Origin: Variovorax fucosicus
GTDB taxonomy: Bacteria; Pseudomonadota; Gammaproteobacteria; Burkholderiales; Burkholderiaceae_C
Reading direction: 5' to 3'
Assembly: GCF_030316825.1 (NCBI RefSeq)
Contig: NZ_JASZYU010000002.1
Location: forward strand, 930,001-994,000
DNA length: 64,000 bases
Shown here: piece after piece, positions 1 through 8,866 of the stretch
Position numbering within the stretch: position 1 is the first letter of the stretch
Layout: every line of letters starts with the position of its first letter
Program-made: the position numbers and the translations under genes
The notes under the pieces: generated by a model
Databases searched by the model: none
What the model was told of the DNA's origin: nothing
What the model saw: only the letters and a program-made list of their open reading frames with translations

Positions 1-973
<973 letters not shown>

Positions 974-1128
974 AAGGCCGATTGCAGCACAGCGGGGCGT
1001 TTCGTGTCGTTGCCGAGTTCATGTTCCGGGGCGGGCCGCAGGCCGGGGGACATTCGCGGAGCAGCGTGCCCCGCCGCCCTGAGCCCGCCCCGGAACCTCA
1101 GCGCCCTGATCCCGCCCCCGTCAGCGCA

Positions 1129-2007
1129 TCAAACCACGCGCTTGTGGCGTTCGATGCAGGTGTCGAGCACCTCGGCCCCATCACGCTGCCACCAGTCGAG
1201 CGCCGAAAAAATCTCGACCTCGCTGAAACCAGCGAAGCCGGCCGCTTCGACCCAGCCCCTAATCTTCTTCAACTCGACCACGCCATCGCCCATCATCCCG
1301 CGGTCGGACAGCAGATCGCGCGTGGGCGTGAGCCAGTCGCACACGTGGTATGCCAGCAGGCGCTGATTGCCGGCGCGGGCGATCTGCTGCTGCAGCTTCG
1401 GATCCCACCACACGTGATAGATGTCGAGCGCCACGCCCAGCATGCCGCTGCGTTCGGGGTCGAGCTCGTCGCAAATGTCGAGCGCATGCTCCAGCGTATT
1501 GATGCAGGCGCGGTCGGCTGCCTGCATCGGGTGCAGCGGCTCGATGGCGAGCGGCATGCCGACCTCGCGTGCGTAGTCGAGCGAGGCCGCGATGCCGCCG
1601 CGGACTTCGCTGCGGGCGCGGCCCAGATCCTTGTAGGCGGCCTTGCCGTCGAGCGCGCCGGGCAGCGCGCCGACCACCAGCACGAGACAGGGCGCATCCA
1701 GTGTTTTGGCCTCGTCGATCGCGCGGCGGTTGTCGTCGAGCGCGGCCTTCAGGCCGGCGGCGTCGGGCGCCGGGAAGAAGCCGCCGCGGCAGTAGCCCGA
1801 CAGGCCGATGCCGTGCGCCTTCAGCTGCTTGGCCACCTTGTCGAGGCCGACCGCAGCGACCTGGTCGCGCCACGGGCTGATGGCGCGCACGCCGCGCTCG
1901 GCGCACTGGTCGATGATGCGATCCAGCGGCACCTCGGCGCCGCGTTGCTTGCGCACCGTGGCCGTGTTGATGGAGAGCCAGTCGTGGTCTTGGGAGAAAT
2001 CGCGCAT
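1129..2007 (-). CDS. Sugar phosphate isomerase/epimerase-like TIM-barrel protein
   Basis: 292 residues of the xylose-isomerase-like TIM-barrel (AP endonuclease 2) superfamily. Candidate metal ligands are E156 (in AIEPLHPM), D195 and H198 (ALDIYHVWWD), H221 and E263/E265 (SEVEIF), arranged as in this family. Members isomerise, epimerise or beta-eliminate keto-sugars; the substrate here is unknown. It is the last gene of the minus-strand operon that starts at 8031 and follows the dehydrogenase gene after a 19-bp gap. Together with a Gfo/Idh/MocA oxidoreductase and a DHDPS-like protein it suggests oxidation followed by cleavage of a sugar-like molecule. Confidence 0.82.
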   Translation of the reverse strand: MRDFSQDHDWLSINTATVRKQRGAEVPLDRIIDQCAERGVRAISPWRDQVAAVGLDKVAKQLKAHGIGLSGYCRGGFFPAPDAAGLKAALDDNRRAIDEAKTLDAPCLVLVVGALPGALDGKAAYKDLGRARSEVRGGIAASLDYAREVGMPLAIEPLHPMQAADRACINTLEHALDICDELDPERSGMLGVALDIYHVWWDPKLQQQIARAGNQRLLAYHVCDWLTPTRDLLSDRGMMGDGVVELKKIRGWVEAAGFAGFSEVEIFSALDWWQRDGAEVLDTCIERHKRVV

Positions 2008-2026
2008 GGGTGAAAGGTTCAGAGGT

Positions 2027-2953
2027 TCAGGTCTTGTCGGGAGGCGTCGGGGCGTGCCGTTCGCGGCGCATCTGGCGCAGGATCGCGGCGTTGTCGAGTT
2101 CGCCGTCGCCCGCCGCGACGGCGGCGCGCATCAGGTCGGCATGGGTCTCTGAGAGCGGCAGGCGCTGGCCGGTGCGCAGGCCGTGGTCGAGCATGAGGTC
2201 GACATCTTTCAGGTGCTGCCGGATGCGCGATTGCGGCGCGAATTCGCCGCTCACCATCATGGCGCCCTTGGCAACGGCCGCATCGGAGCGCGCCGGCGTC
2301 GCCAGCACCAGCTCGACGAAACGCGCCGGTGCGATGCCCATGCTTTCGGCCAGAACGATGCCCTCCGCGAGCGCGGCGCGATTGAGTCCGAGCACGAGGT
2401 TCGTGGCCAGCTTGGCGCGCGCGCCGGCACCGGCACCGCCGACATGGATGCGCCGCGTCGACAGTGCGGCGAGCACGCTTTCATGATGCCGGATCGCATC
2501 GGCATCGCCACCGAGCAGGAGCGTGGCCTCGCCCGCGGCGATCTGGCTGCTGGAGCCCGACAGCGGCGCCTCGATGAAGTCGATGCCGCGCCGCGCCAGC
2601 CGGCCGGCCAGCGCTTCCAGCGCCTCGGGCACGCCGGTGGAGCAATCGATGAGTGTGCGCACAATGCCGCCGGCGACCAGGCCCTGCGGGCCTTCGGTCG
2701 CATCGATCACGCCTTGCGTGTCGAACACGGCCAGCACCACGACCCGGCACTCGCGTCCGATCTCGCCCGGTGAGGATGCGACCCGCATGCCCGATGCGCG
2801 CAGCGCTTCCCGCGCTTCCTCGCGCACGTCGAATCCCACGACCTCGAAGCCGGCCGCGGTCAGCCGCTGTGCCAGCGCCGTGCCGACCAGGCCGAGGCCG
2901 ATGAGACCCAGCGGCCCGGATGCAGGTCGAGCGCTCGTGCGGTCGTGCGTCAC
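2027..2953 (-). CDS. NAD(P)-dependent 3-hydroxyisobutyrate dehydrogenase-family oxidoreductase
   Basis: 308 residues with a GTG start whose G-T-G-A overlaps the stop of the upstream SDR gene (translational coupling). The Rossmann motif GLGLVG lies at residues 19-24, the substrate-binding DCSTGVPE at 103-110, EAPLSGSS at 128-135, and the catalytic Lys is K181 in GARAKLATN, with N185 behind it. This is the full beta-hydroxyacid dehydrogenase signature (tartronate semialdehyde reductase, 3-hydroxyisobutyrate dehydrogenase). It probably oxidises or reduces a short beta-hydroxyacid produced by the pathway. The exact substrate cannot be read from sequence. Confidence 0.85.
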   Translation of the reverse strand: MTHDRTSARPASGPLGLIGLGLVGTALAQRLTAAGFEVVGFDVREEAREALRASGMRVASSPGEIGRECRVVVLAVFDTQGVIDATEGPQGLVAGGIVRTLIDCSTGVPEALEALAGRLARRGIDFIEAPLSGSSSQIAAGEATLLLGGDADAIRHHESVLAALSTRRIHVGGAGAGARAKLATNLVLGLNRAALAEGIVLAESMGIAPARFVELVLATPARSDAAVAKGAMMVSGEFAPQSRIRQHLKDVDLMLDHGLRTGQRLPLSETHADLMRAAVAAGDGELDNAAILRQMRRERHAPTPPDKT

Positions 2954-3657
2954 AGCGATGCGCCTCCGCAGATCTGGATGTCCTGGCCCGTGATCGCATC
3001 CGCATCGGGCGAGAGCAGGTAGGCCACCAGTGCAGCCACCTCCTGCGGCTGGATCAGCCGGCCGAGCGGCGGCACGCGCGGCGTCGCCGTCGTGCGCGCC
3101 GGATCCTCCAGCATGGCGGTGGCCGTCGCAGCGGGCGACACCACGTTGACCGTGACGCCACTCGCAACCACCTCGGCCGCCCAGCTGCGCGCCATGGCGA
3201 CGAGTGCGGCCTTGGTCGCGGCGTACTGGCTGCGGCCGGCCATGCCGCGCGCGACACGGCTTCCGATCATCACCACGCGGCCGCGCCCGGCGACGCGCAT
3301 GGCCGGCACGAGGATGTTGGCGATGCGCTCGACCGCGTCAACGTGCAGTTGCCACATCAAAGGGCCCTCGAGTGTTCCCAGCGTGCCCAGCGCGCCGACG
3401 CGCAGTACGCCGGCTGCGTGAACCAGCGCATCGATCGGGCCGGCGGCCGCGGCCGTCGCGGCACGGGTCGCCGCCTCGGTGGCGGCGCCATCGCGCAGGT
3501 CGACGGCCGATGCGCTGAAGGCCTCATGCGAGAGTGATGGCGGTGCAAGGTCGAAGCCGAAGACATGCCACCCGTCGGCCAGCAGTCGCTGCGCGATGGC
3601 AAGGCCGATGCCCGAGCTGCTGCCCGTGACCACCGCGCACCGCCGCTCATTCAACAC
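2950..3657 (-). CDS. SDR-family oxidoreductase
   Basis: 235 residues, classical short-chain dehydrogenase: TGSSSGIG at 11-18 for NAD(P) binding, S133, and YAATK with Y145 and K149 as the catalytic triad. The start is a GTG at 3657, overlapping the last 11 bases of the upstream Bug gene; no in-frame ATG lies nearby, and the next ATG in the overlap is in another frame. It overlaps the downstream dehydrogenase by 4 bp. Likely a ketone/alcohol conversion step of the same pathway; the substrate is unknown. Confidence 0.83.
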   Translation of the reverse strand: MLNERRCAVVTGSSSGIGLAIAQRLLADGWHVFGFDLAPPSLSHEAFSASAVDLRDGAATEAATRAATAAAAGPIDALVHAAGVLRVGALGTLGTLEGPLMWQLHVDAVERIANILVPAMRVAGRGRVVMIGSRVARGMAGRSQYAATKAALVAMARSWAAEVVASGVTVNVVSPAATATAMLEDPARTTATPRVPPLGRLIQPQEVAALVAYLLSPDADAITGQDIQICGGASL

Positions 3658-4612
3658 GTATGTTGCCTTCGGTGATGATCTTCTGCGAAGCCGCCATGTC
3701 GTCGCGCTGGAACTTGGTGAAGTCTTCCACCGAGCCCGGCGTCAGCAGCAGGCCCTGCGGCGTCAGCTTGTCGCGCATCTCGGCGCTGGCCAGGGCCTTG
3801 TTGACCTCGGTGTTCAGGCGCGTCGTCACGTCTGCCGGCAGCTTGGCCGGGCCCCACAGCCCGTACCAGCTGTAGAACTCGTAGCCGCTGATCGTTTCGC
3901 CCACGGTCGGCACGTCGGGCAGGCTGCTCGCGCGCGCCTTGGAGGTCACCGCGATCACGCGCAGCATGCCGCTCTTGTGGTACTGCAGCGAGCCGAGGAT
4001 GGGATCGATGAACCCATCGATCTGCCCGCCGATCAGATCCTGGAATGCAGGCGCGGTGCCCTTGTAAGGGACGATCAGGTAGTCGAGCTGGCCGGCGCGC
4101 TTGAGCAGCTCGGTGGAGAGGTGGCCGGCCGATCCGATCGAGCCCACGGCGAAGGTCATCTTGCCGGGGTTGGCCTTGGCATAGGCCACGAGCGACTTCA
4201 CGTCGGTGATGGGCAGGTTCTTGTTGATCGCCACCGACAGCGGCGCCTTGGCGACCAGCGCCACGGGCGTGAAGTTGGCGACCACGCCGTAGGGCACCGA
4301 CTTCATGGTCATCGGCGCCGTCACGAAGGTCGATGCGTTGAACAGCAACGTGTAGCCGTCCGCCGGCGCCTTGGCGACGGCATCGGCGCCGATGGTGCCG
4401 TTGCCGCCCGGCTTGTTGTCGACGACGAAGGTCTGGCCGGTCTGCTCGCCCAGCTTCTGCGCCAGCAGGCGGCCCACCGTGTCCAGCGTGCCGCCGGGCG
4501 GGAACGGAATGACCACGCGCACCGGCTTGGTGGGCCAGGCCTGCGCCATCGCACTCGCTGTGGCAACACCCAGCACGAGCGGCAGCAGGGTCTTCATCAG
4601 GATCTTCTTCAT
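3647..4612 (-). CDS. Bug/TctC-family tripartite tricarboxylate transporter substrate-binding protein
   Basis: 321 residues from the ATG at 4612, chosen because a GGAGA Shine-Dalgarno lies just upstream and a signal peptide (MKKILMK, hydrophobic core, ending SAMAQA) follows. The mature part opens with WPTKPVRVVIPFPPGG, the hallmark of Bug proteins, and contains GADAVAKAPADGYTLL. These periplasmic proteins bind carboxylates and similar small solutes. This is the second Bug gene of the same operon, and there are no TctA/TctB membrane genes nearby, so it must rely on a transporter elsewhere or act as a sensor. Confidence 0.88.
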   Translation of the reverse strand: MKKILMKTLLPLVLGVATASAMAQAWPTKPVRVVIPFPPGGTLDTVGRLLAQKLGEQTGQTFVVDNKPGGNGTIGADAVAKAPADGYTLLFNASTFVTAPMTMKSVPYGVVANFTPVALVAKAPLSVAINKNLPITDVKSLVAYAKANPGKMTFAVGSIGSAGHLSTELLKRAGQLDYLIVPYKGTAPAFQDLIGGQIDGFIDPILGSLQYHKSGMLRVIAVTSKARASSLPDVPTVGETISGYEFYSWYGLWGPAKLPADVTTRLNTEVNKALASAEMRDKLTPQGLLLTPGSVEDFTKFQRDDMAASQKIITEGNIRVE

Positions 4613-4649
4613 GTCGTGTCTCCTTCGGTTCGAGGAATGCGGGCGCGGG

Positions 4650-5837
4650 TCAGGCGTCGACGCCATGCAGTGCGAGCAGCGTCTTCATGCGCTGCACGGC
4701 GATCTCGGGTTGCTCCAGCACGTTGGCTGCATCCGCGAGGCGGAACAGCTCGGCGAAGTGCTGCAGCGAGCGCGTGCTCTGCTGGCCACCGACCATCGTG
4801 AAGTGCTTCTGATGGCCGTTGAGCCAGGCCATGTACACCACGCCGGTCTTGTAGAAGCGCGTGGGCGCCGCGAAGATGTGGCGCGACAGCGGCACCGTCG
4901 GCCCGAGGAGCGCGTGGAACTTCTCGACGTTGCCCTGTGCCAGCTCGCCGAGCGCCGCGCTGGCGGCCGGCGCGATGGCGTCGAAGATGCCCAGCAGCGC
5001 ATCGCTCTTGCCGTGCATCGGCTCGTCGCCAAAGCCGTCGCCGGCGATCAGCTCGGCGTAGTTGAAGTCGTCGCCGGTGTACATGCGAACGCCCTTGGGC
5101 AGGCGGCGGCGCATCGCGATCTCCTTGTCCTTGTCGAGCAGCGAGATCTTGATGCCGTCGACCTTCTCCGGATGCGCGGCGATGATGCCGATGGCGGTGT
5201 CCATCGCGGCATCGACGTTGGCAGTGCCCCAGTAGCCCGCCAGCGCGGGATCGAACATCTCGCCGAGCCAGTGCAGAACCACCGGTTGCCTGGCCTGCGA
5301 CAGGATGCGGTCGTACACGCGCTCGTAGTCGGCCGGGCTCTTCGCGACGCGGGCCAGCGCGCGGCTGGCCATCACGATCAGCTTGCCGCCGAGCGCTTCG
5401 ATCGCGGCCATCTGCTCTTCGTAGCCGCGGATCACGTCGTCGACGCTCTTCACCTCGTCGAGGTTCAGGTGGTCGGTGCCGCAGCCGGAGGCGACCAGGG
5501 CGCCGGGAACGTCCTTTGCGGCATCGAGCGAGCGGCGGATCAGCTCCAGCGAGGTCGGCCAGTCAAGGCCCATGCCGCGCTGTGCCGTGTCCATCGCCTC
5601 GGCCACGCCCAGGCCGAGCGACCAGAGGTGCTGGCGGTAGGCGATGGTGGTGTCCCAGTCGACGGCAGCCTGCAGCCACGGATCGACGGCCGCGAGCGGA
5701 TCGGCGACCACGTGTGCGGCCGAGTAAGCGATGCGGTTGAACGCCACGCCGGCCGGTGGCTTGGCCGGCACGCTGCCGCGCAATGCGTAGGGGGCGAGCG
5801 CGCCGCTCGCGGTGGGAAGGGTGAGGGTCAGGGGCAT
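4650..5837 (-). CDS. DUF993 dihydrodipicolinate-synthase-like protein
   Basis: 395 residues from the ATG at 5837 (MPLTLTLPTASG). The protein resembles the DUF993 branch of the DHDPS/N-acetylneuraminate lyase aldolase superfamily. K230 in VDGIKISLLDKD lies where a Schiff-base lysine would be expected. ASGCGTDHLN (117-126) and YTGDDFNYAELI are further conserved-looking stretches. Members of this group have no well-established reaction, and are often found with Gfo/Idh/MocA oxidoreductases and sugar isomerases, exactly as here (23 bp downstream of the Gfo/Idh/MocA gene). An aldolase or dehydratase acting on the oxidised sugar is the working inference. Confidence 0.75.
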   Translation of the reverse strand: MPLTLTLPTASGALAPYALRGSVPAKPPAGVAFNRIAYSAAHVVADPLAAVDPWLQAAVDWDTTIAYRQHLWSLGLGVAEAMDTAQRGMGLDWPTSLELIRRSLDAAKDVPGALVASGCGTDHLNLDEVKSVDDVIRGYEEQMAAIEALGGKLIVMASRALARVAKSPADYERVYDRILSQARQPVVLHWLGEMFDPALAGYWGTANVDAAMDTAIGIIAAHPEKVDGIKISLLDKDKEIAMRRRLPKGVRMYTGDDFNYAELIAGDGFGDEPMHGKSDALLGIFDAIAPAASAALGELAQGNVEKFHALLGPTVPLSRHIFAAPTRFYKTGVVYMAWLNGHQKHFTMVGGQQSTRSLQHFAELFRLADAANVLEQPEIAVQRMKTLLALHGVDA

Positions 5838-5860
5838 GATGCTGGCGCTGCTGCGTGGTT

Positions 5861-7024
5861 TCAGACCTGCAGCGCCGGCACGTCGACCCAGCGCCGGTCT
5901 TTCCAGCTCTCCAGTGCGGCCTCGACCAGCTGCACGCCCTTGGCGCCTTCGGGCAGCGTCCACTTGTAGGGCTCGTTCTCGACCACGTGGCGAATGAAGT
6001 GCTCCCACTGGATCTTGAAGCCGTTGTCGTAGACCTGCGAGTCCGGAATCTCCTGCCACTGGTCGAAGAAGTTCATGGTCTGCTTCTCGTCCGGGTTCCA
6101 CACCGGGCGCGGCGTCGCCACGCGCGACTGGGCGCGGCAGCTCGACAGCCCCGCGACGGCCGAGCCGTCGGTGCCGTCGACATGGAAGGTGACGAGGTCG
6201 TCGCGGCGCACGCGCGTTGCCCAGCTCATGTTGAGTTGCGCCACCACCGGTTCGCCGTTGTGGCCGACCAGTTCGCAGGTGGCATAGGCCGCGTCGTCTG
6301 CCGTGCACTCGTAGGGCTTGTCGCTCTCGTCCCAGCGCTTGGGGATGTGCGTCACGCCCAGGCAGGACACCGACTTCACTTCGCCGAACAGGTTGTCCAG
6401 CACGTAACGCCAGTGGCACATCATGTCCAGGATCATTCCGCCGCCATCTTCCTTGCGGTAGTTCCACGAGGGCCGCTGGATCGGCTGCAGGTCGCCCTCG
6501 AACACCCAGTAGCCGAACTCCAGGCGCACGCTCAGCATGCGGCCGAAGAAGCCGGCGCGGCGCAGCATGTCGAGTTTGCGCAGGCCTGGCAGGAACAGCT
6601 TGTCCTGCACGGCACCGTGCTTCAGGCCCGAGCCTTCGGCCAGGCGGGCGATCTCGACCGCCTCGTTGAGGTTGGTCGCGATCGGCTTCTCGCAGTAGAC
6701 GTGCTTGCCGGCGCGGATCGCCTTGGCGAGCAGGGTGGGGCGCATCTGCGTGGTGCCCGCGTCGAAGAAGATCGTGTCGTCCTTGTTCTCCAGCGCCTTG
6801 TCCAGGTCGGTGCCCCAACGCGCGATGCCGTGGGCCTTGGCCAGCGCTTCCATTTTCTCGGCATTGCGGCCGATGAGGATCGGGTCGGGCATGACCTTGT
6901 CGCCGTTCGACAGCGTGACGCCGCCTTGTGCGCGGATCGCGCAGATAGAGCGGATCAGATGCTGGTTCATGCCCATGCGTCCGGTGACGCCGTGCATGAT
7001 GAGGCCGAGTCGTTGTTGTGCCAT
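5861..7024 (-). CDS. Gfo/Idh/MocA-family oxidoreductase
   Basis: 387 residues. The N-terminal Rossmann segment includes HGVTGRMG (11-18), and CEKPIATN (111-118) carries the catalytic Lys113 of the EKP motif typical of glucose-fructose oxidoreductase, inositol dehydrogenase and MocA relatives. A GGAG ribosome site lies upstream of the ATG. These enzymes oxidise a sugar or polyol hydroxyl with NAD(P). It sits 23 bp after the first Bug gene and 23 bp before the DUF993 gene, so it is likely the entry oxidation step of the operon. Confidence 0.85.
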   Translation of the reverse strand: MAQQRLGLIMHGVTGRMGMNQHLIRSICAIRAQGGVTLSNGDKVMPDPILIGRNAEKMEALAKAHGIARWGTDLDKALENKDDTIFFDAGTTQMRPTLLAKAIRAGKHVYCEKPIATNLNEAVEIARLAEGSGLKHGAVQDKLFLPGLRKLDMLRRAGFFGRMLSVRLEFGYWVFEGDLQPIQRPSWNYRKEDGGGMILDMMCHWRYVLDNLFGEVKSVSCLGVTHIPKRWDESDKPYECTADDAAYATCELVGHNGEPVVAQLNMSWATRVRRDDLVTFHVDGTDGSAVAGLSSCRAQSRVATPRPVWNPDEKQTMNFFDQWQEIPDSQVYDNGFKIQWEHFIRHVVENEPYKWTLPEGAKGVQLVEAALESWKDRRWVDVPALQV

Positions 7025-7047
7025 GTGTGTTTGCTCTCCGGGGTTGC

Positions 7048-8031
7048 TTATTGCGTGGGTTGCAGGCCCGCCGCCTTGACCAGTGTGGCGTTGCTCTTGA
7101 TTTCGTCCTTGATGTAGGCGTCGAACTGCTCGGGCTTGAGCGTCCAGGCGTCGGCGCCGAGCTTCAGGAAGCGTTCCTTGACTTCGGGCGAGGCCAGAGC
7201 CTTCTCGACTTCGTCGTGCAGGCGGTTCACCACGTCACGCGGCGTTTTGGCGGGCGCCATCATGCCGATCCAGAAGTTGAACTCCGAGCCCGGCACGCCC
7301 GCTTCGGCGGTGGTCGGCACATTGGGCAGCGCGGCCGCGCGCTTGGGCGAGCCGACGGCCAGCGCCAGCAGCGTGCCTTCCTTGATCTGGCCGATTACTG
7401 GCGCGATCGGCGAGAAGTAGTAGTCGACCCGGCCCGACAGCACTTCGGTGACTGCCTCGCCCGACCCCTTGAACGGGATGTTGGTCGCTTCGATCTTCGC
7501 GGCCATCTTGAACTTCTCGGCGTTGAGGTGCGTGGCGCTGCCCTGGCCGGCCGAAGCGAAGTTGATGCTGCCTGGCTTGGCGCGCGCGGCGGCCAGCAGC
7601 TCCTGCAGCGTCTTGATGTTCTTGCTCGGCGAGATCACCAGTGCGTTGGGCAGCGACGAGATCGGCGTGACGCCGACGAAGTCGTTGACAGTGTCGAATG
7701 GCAGCTTGGCGAAGGTCGACGGACTCACCGTGTGCGACGACGAGTGAATCATGATCGTGTAGCCGTCGGGCGCGGCCGTGGCCACGGCCTGCTGGCCGAT
7801 CGTGCCGCTGGCGCCGCCGCGGTTGTCGATGACCAGCGTCTGGCCCAGGCTGGCCGACATCTTGTCGGCGATGGCGCGCGCAATGATGTCGGTGGTGCTG
7901 CCGGCCGCGAACGGCACGATCACGCGGATCGGCTTGTTCGGGTAGGTGTTCTGCGCCAGGGCGCCGGTCGCTGCGGCAGAGAGCGCGGTCACGACAAAAG
8001 CGCGACGGGCCAGGTTCATCACGGTGTGCAT
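7048..8031 (-). CDS. Bug/TctC-family substrate-binding protein, first gene of the operon
   Basis: 327 residues with a Tat-like or Sec signal (MHTVMNLARRAFVVTAL, ending ATGALAQ) followed by NTYPNKPIRVIVPFAAGS, the Bug-family opening, and ATAAPDGYTIMI. The ATG at 8031 has GGAG 7 bases upstream. It heads the seven-gene minus-strand operon and lies 75 bp below the TetR gene. A palindrome sharing 12 bp with the TetR-gene promoter sits directly in front of its ribosome site. It probably captures the pathway substrate in the periplasm. Confidence 0.88.
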   Translation of the reverse strand: MHTVMNLARRAFVVTALSAAATGALAQNTYPNKPIRVIVPFAAGSTTDIIARAIADKMSASLGQTLVIDNRGGASGTIGQQAVATAAPDGYTIMIHSSSHTVSPSTFAKLPFDTVNDFVGVTPISSLPNALVISPSKNIKTLQELLAAARAKPGSINFASAGQGSATHLNAEKFKMAAKIEATNIPFKGSGEAVTEVLSGRVDYYFSPIAPVIGQIKEGTLLALAVGSPKRAAALPNVPTTAEAGVPGSEFNFWIGMMAPAKTPRDVVNRLHDEVEKALASPEVKERFLKLGADAWTLKPEQFDAYIKDEIKSNATLVKAAGLQPTQ

Positions 8032-8046
8032 GTCAGGTCTCCGGTT

Positions 8047-8067
8047 TAATTCACTAACGGGTGAATT
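8047..8067. promoter_or_regulatory. Candidate TetR operator in front of the Bug operon
   Basis: Inverted repeat AATTCAC-6 nt-GTGAATT (8048-8067), preceded by T to give TAATTCACTAAC at 8047-8058. The same 12 bases occur in reverse orientation at 8765-8776 upstream of the TetR gene. Placement 16-36 bases before the Bug start fits repression of the operon. Confidence 0.6.
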
Positions 8068-8106
8068 GTAGAAACCGGGCCATGCCGCGTCAACGGAGCG
8101 GGTTGT

Positions 8107-8748
8107 TCAGTCCCTCAGTACATACCCTAGGATCACGTCGCCCATGTGCGAGAGGCGTTCGTTGTGCGCTTTTCGCGTCATCAGGTCGCGGCCGAAGATG
8201 GCCGAGAGCGTGTGGTTGTTCGACAGGTAGAAGTAGGCCAGCCCTGCGATGGAGATGTAGAGCTGCACGGGGTCGATGCCGCCGCGGAATACGCCCTCCC
8301 GGCGGCCTTTTTCGAGGATGTCGCCGAGCGTCAGGATCAGCGGCGAATTCATCTCCCGCACCCGCGACGACTTCGTCAGGTGGCGCGCCTGGTGCAGGTT
8401 GGCGCTATTGAGGAGCGTGATGAATTCCGGATGCGCGAGGTAGTAGTTCCAGGTGAACTCGGTCAGTCGGCGCACCGCGTCCGCGGGTGGCAGGTCGAGC
8501 AGGTGCAGTGCCTTTTCGGCCTCGCGAATGTCGGCGTAGACGCTCTCCAGCACGGCCATGAACAGGTCGTCCTTGCTGCCGAAGTAGTAGTAGATCAGCC
8601 GCTTGTTGAGGGCCGCGCGCTCTGCGATCCGGTCGACGCGCGCGCCTGCCAGGCCATGCTGCGCGAACTCGTCGCGCGCGGCCGCGAGGATGGCCTGCTG
8701 CGAGCGGTCGGCATCCCGCAGGCGTGGCTCGAGGGAGGTGGCTTCCAT
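8107..8748 (-). CDS. TetR-family transcriptional regulator of the Bug operon
   Basis: 213 residues. The N-terminal HTH is clear: ILAAARDEFAQHGLAGARV then NKRLIYYYFGSKDDLF. The C-terminal ligand domain ends YVLRD. It is encoded upstream of, and in the same direction as, the 8031-1129 operon, and divergently from the ThDP enzyme at 8867. Shared 12-bp elements in front of both this gene and the operon suggest autoregulation and control of the operon; control of the divergent ThDP gene is also possible. The ligand is unknown. Confidence 0.87.
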   Translation of the reverse strand: MEATSLEPRLRDADRSQQAILAAARDEFAQHGLAGARVDRIAERAALNKRLIYYYFGSKDDLFMAVLESVYADIREAEKALHLLDLPPADAVRRLTEFTWNYYLAHPEFITLLNSANLHQARHLTKSSRVREMNSPLILTLGDILEKGRREGVFRGGIDPVQLYISIAGLAYFYLSNNHTLSAIFGRDLMTRKAHNERLSHMGDVILGYVLRD

Positions 8749-8758
8749 GGTTCCGTTG

Positions 8759-8776
8759 TAACTAGTTAGTGAATTA
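8759..8776. promoter_or_regulatory. Candidate TetR operator between tetR and the ThDP gene
   Basis: A perfect 10-bp palindrome TAACTAGTTA (8759-8768) runs into GTGAATTA. Read on the minus strand, 8765-8776 is TAATTCACTAAC, identical to the site at 8047-8058. It lies 11 bp upstream of the tetR start codon and about 90 bp upstream of the divergent gene. Confidence 0.6.
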
Positions 8777-8866
8777 AATGCATCCGCTTTTTCCCTGAGG
8801 CACTGGCGATCCGCATTCCATGTCGATAATCGACCGCGACTTCTTTCACTTCTGGGCGGGCACGGT

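Noticed and set aside
4650..6818. One 722-codon frame apparently fusing a DUF993 protein to an N-terminal extension
   Set aside because: The extension is an out-of-frame reading of the Gfo/Idh/MocA gene; the real DUF993 start is the ATG at 5837.
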